This document shows, one piece after another, positions 6,949 through 8,224 of a stretch of DNA of 8,224 nucleotides. How positions within the stretch are numbered: position 1 is the first letter of the stretch; the number at the start of each line of letters is the position of its first letter. The position numbers and the translations under genes are program-made. The DNA comes from an uncultured Alphaproteobacteria bacterium (GTDB lineage Bacteria; Pseudomonadota; Alphaproteobacteria; Rickettsiales; Midichloriaceae), in NCBI GenBank assembly GCA_903860855.1, contig CAIOSF010000235.1, forward strand, positions 1 through 8,224, written 5' to 3'. The notes below the pieces were generated by a model. That model did no database searches. It worked only from the letters and a program-made list of their open reading frames with translations, and had not been told where the DNA came from.

Positions 6949-6965
6949 TTGATGACAGGCCCTAG
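6947..6965. repeat. Right terminal inverted repeat and target duplication of the IS
   Basis: GATTGATGACAGGCC (6947-6961) is the exact reverse complement of the left end, followed by the second CTAG copy (6962-6965). Confidence 0.85.
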
Positions 6966-6972
6966 TAAGTCC

Positions 6973-7061
6973 AGCATTTTGCTTAATTGACTTATGAAAA
7001 TGAAGTAGGCGCAAGCGAAGTAGCCGTAACGAAATAGATAAGCAAAGCGAAGTCAAATGCT
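6973..7061. repeat. Small GAAGTAG-periodic element with inverted AGCATTT ends
   Basis: GAAGTAG at 7002-7008 and 7017-7023, GAAATAG at 7031-7037 and GAAGTCA at 7049-7055 recur every 14-18 bases, mostly preceded by GC or AAC. The block is bounded by AGCATTT (6973-6979) and its inverse AAATGCT (7055-7061), each followed inward within a few bases by GACTT-type sequence. It occupies almost exactly the gap between the IS and the broken transposase. It could be a dispersed intergenic repeat of this genome or a tiny non-autonomous element. Confidence 0.4.
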
Positions 7062-7301
7062 TCAATTCTCCACCGTTTTTGATAAATATTATATATATTG
7101 GTCATTTTCCAAGCTTAAATCATTTGTCACTAAATATAGAATCCATCTCGATGCATCTTCGTTTACGAAGGTTTTTTTGATTATCAACAAAGGATAATCT
7201 ATTCCTTTGAGATAAACTGTAAGAGGTTTTTCATCTTCTAGCTTCAATCCTAAAAAACCTTCTATTGAGAATTTATCCATGATAACTGGCTGGTATATTG
7301 A
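7061..7301 (-). pseudogene. Truncated DDE transposase relic (IS4/IS701-like)
   Basis: The minus strand from about 7301 to 7091 reads KFSIEGFLGLKLEDE, VYLKGIDYPLLIIKK and ILYLVTNDLSLENDQ, a stretch typical of the C-terminal catalytic half of IS4-superfamily transposases (gene ATG-like codon at 7280 is only internal). The family continues with a motif like IYQKRW..E; that motif is present (NIYQKRWRIE, 7090-7061) but in another frame. The break lies in a TA run at about 7091-7099 and would be healed by removing one TA pair. The family pattern stops after RIE, at the edge of the GAAGTAG element, and an upstream TAG lies at 7304-7302. Both ends of the gene are therefore missing. It is a dead fragment. 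Confidence 0.65.
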
Positions 7302-7395
7302 CTAATAAGGATGCTTATCCATAGTTCGGGTTTATAACGATTTATAATAAAGCTTGAAAAACAAATCGCACAGCCATCGCATATCATAGCCACAC

Positions 7396-7427
7396 TTTTT
7401 ATTTTCTTTGATTTTTATTTTCTTTGA
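7396..7427. repeat. Perfect 16-bp tandem duplication
   Basis: TTTTTATTTTCTTTGA occurs twice head to tail (7396-7411 and 7412-7427). It overlaps the 3' end of the second transposase relic and probably arose by slippage. Confidence 0.8.
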
Positions 7428-7530
7428 TCATTCTGCGTGCACGCTCTACAATATTACGTTTACGATATGAATTTGTATTACAGTAATTTTCTTACTTGAT
7501 GGCGTCATTATAAAAGCTGCCATCAAATCA
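7399..7530 (-). pseudogene. Possible second transposase relic (C-terminal fragment)
   Basis: The minus strand reads DLMAAFIMTPSSKKITVIQ (about 7529-7473), then in another frame NSYRKRNIVERARRMIKE followed by NKNQRK and a stop (7473-7399). The pattern SSKK...YRKRNIVER...IK resembles the segment of IS5-superfamily transposases around the third catalytic acidic residue (Y-x-x-R-N-x-x-E-R). Only a short piece remains and a frameshift at about 7473 is needed, so chance similarity cannot be excluded. Confidence 0.35.
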
Positions 7531-7616
7531 GGAGCTAAAGAGATCAGAGTACTGCGATGCGCTAGCTCTATCATAATAAAGCACTACACACAATATGGCG
7601 GCCGGCAACAAAACCA

Positions 7617-8224
7617 CTATAGCAACCTCATTCCCAGCAAATGCTCAATACAAGTAATGCTCAGAACCCTACCGCGAGGTGTCCTCCCCACGAAACCTAT
7701 CTTGATCAGATAAGGCTCGATGCTATCCTCAATAGTTGTAACATCTTCAGACAAACCACTTGCTATTGTTTCAATGCCAACTGGCCCACCATTATAATGG
7801 TGCATTACATATTGCAGATATCTATAATCCACATCATCTAGTCCTATACTATCGATTTTAAGATTCTTGAGAGCGAAATTAACAAAACTAATATCAACCG
7901 TTTCTTGACTGGAAATCTGGGCAAAATCTCTAACTCTACGCAAAATACGCAAAGCTATGCGTGGAGTGCCTCTGGACCTTGAAGCGATTTCTTTGGCTGC
8001 ATCATCGTGAATCAAGGTTGCAAGAGACTTTGCTCCTTTAGCCACTATCTTAGTTAATTCTTCATGGTTATAAAAATCGAGCCTCATAGGAATACCGAAC
8101 CTATCCCGCAATGGATTGGTTAAGAGCCCCAACCTGGTCGTTGCTCCAACTAGGGTGAACGGGGGCAGATTGATCCTCATAGTTCTAGCTGCAGGACCAT
8201 CACCTACCACGATATCTAGAACAA
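7617..8224 (-). CDS. ruvB: Holliday junction branch migration ATPase RuvB, C-terminal part
   Basis: RuvB is the hexameric AAA+ motor that, with RuvA, drives branch migration at Holliday junctions; RuvC then resolves them. The last 201 residues are visible and the frame is open to the right edge, so the Walker A and B motifs lie outside. Seen in order: [20 protein letters not shown], then FTLVGATTR (sensor 1 region), the arginine-finger segment LRDRFGI, sensor 2 segment [19 protein letters not shown], and the C-terminal winged-helix domain with [26 protein letters not shown] and RTPRGRVLS. All are near-canonical, and the C-terminus (stop 7619-7617) is at the usual place. ruvA and ruvC, normally upstream, would be outside the window. 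Downstream lies transposon debris. Confidence 0.95.
   Translation of the reverse strand, partial: VLDIVVGDGPAARTMRINLPPFTLVGATTRLGLLTNPLRDRFGIPMRLDFYNHEELTKIVAKGAKSLATLIHDDAAKEIASRSRGTPRIALRILRRVRDFAQISSQETVDISFVNFALKNLKIDSIGLDDVDYRYLQYVMHHYNGGPVGIETIASGLSEDVTTIEDSIEPYLIKIGFVGRTPRGRVLSITCIEHLLGMRLL

Larger units (their letters stand above)
6108..6961 (+). mobile_element. IS5-family insertion sequence (IS427-like), apparently intact
   Basis: The element is 854 bp, bounded by perfect 15-bp inverted repeats (GGCCTGTCATCAATC) and flanked by CTAG on each side. It carries two overlapping frames that together make one DDE transposase, the organisation known for the IS427 group of the IS5 family. 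Both ends, both frames and the catalytic residues are present, so it may still move. Removing one CTAG copy restores TTACTAGTAA, a palindromic target. The assignment to IS427 rests on protein motifs and organisation recalled from the family; no name within the family is claimed. Confidence 0.9.
7302..7616. other. Gene-poor stretch between transposase relic and ruvB
   Basis: No intact gene lies here. It holds a 16-bp tandem duplication, a possible second transposase relic (7399-7530) and a perfect 8-bp inverted repeat TTGATGGC/GCCATCAA at 7496-7503 and 7519-7526 with a 15-base loop. That hairpin has no T-run in either direction, so I do not call it a ruvB terminator. Confidence 0.5.

Noticed and set aside
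7496..7526. TTGATGGC/GCCATCAA hairpin as the ruvB terminator
   Set aside because: The stem is perfect but no T-run follows on either strand and it lies about 90 bases past the stop codon.
7641..7841. Plus-strand open frame of 66 codons
   Set aside because: It is antisense to the conserved winged-helix part of ruvB.

Overview
The window looks like a piece of an AT-rich alphaproteobacterial chromosome, probably a host-associated or intracellular lineage (Rickettsiales or Holosporales-like; an inference). GyrA and RuvB read as alphaproteobacterial types. Gene density is low for a bacterium: housekeeping genes are separated by long non-coding stretches, a decayed reading frame, broken transposases and one intact-looking insertion sequence.

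Layout. At the left edge, on the minus strand, is the N-terminal third or less of DNA gyrase subunit A (gyrA, 1-518). It diverges, across about 420 bp holding candidate promoters for both directions, from pheT on the plus strand (941-3796), the beta chain of phenylalanyl-tRNA synthetase. pheT has no pheS directly beside it and is longer than usual because of several polar, Asn-rich insertions. A tRNA-Gln(UUG) gene follows on the minus strand (3920-3994). From about 3995 to 5110 there is no intact gene: a terminator-like hairpin on the minus strand, a four-copy 8-bp tandem repeat, and a frameshifted, stop-interrupted coding relic I cannot identify (4406-5005). A thiamine pyrophosphokinase gene follows (5132-5920), suggesting the cell phosphorylates scavenged thiamine.

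The right part is a transposon graveyard. An IS5-family element (6108-6961) has perfect 15-bp terminal repeats, a CTAG duplication, a complete DDE set, and a classic A AAA AAG slippery site joining its two frames. Next to it are a small GAAGTAG-periodic element bounded by inverted AGCATTT, a truncated IS4/IS701-type transposase relic with a TA-dinucleotide frameshift, and a weaker transposase relic. The window ends inside ruvB (minus strand), the Holliday-junction branch-migration motor.

No operon joining several genes is visible. The protein genes serve separate core tasks: DNA supercoiling, aminoacylation, cofactor activation and recombination. I did not find a convincing new multi-gene system. 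The most interesting points are the unusual quinolone-pocket residues of GyrA, the in-frame insertions in PheT and the thiamine kinase, the frameshift-controlled IS, and the small repeat element between the two transposase loci.
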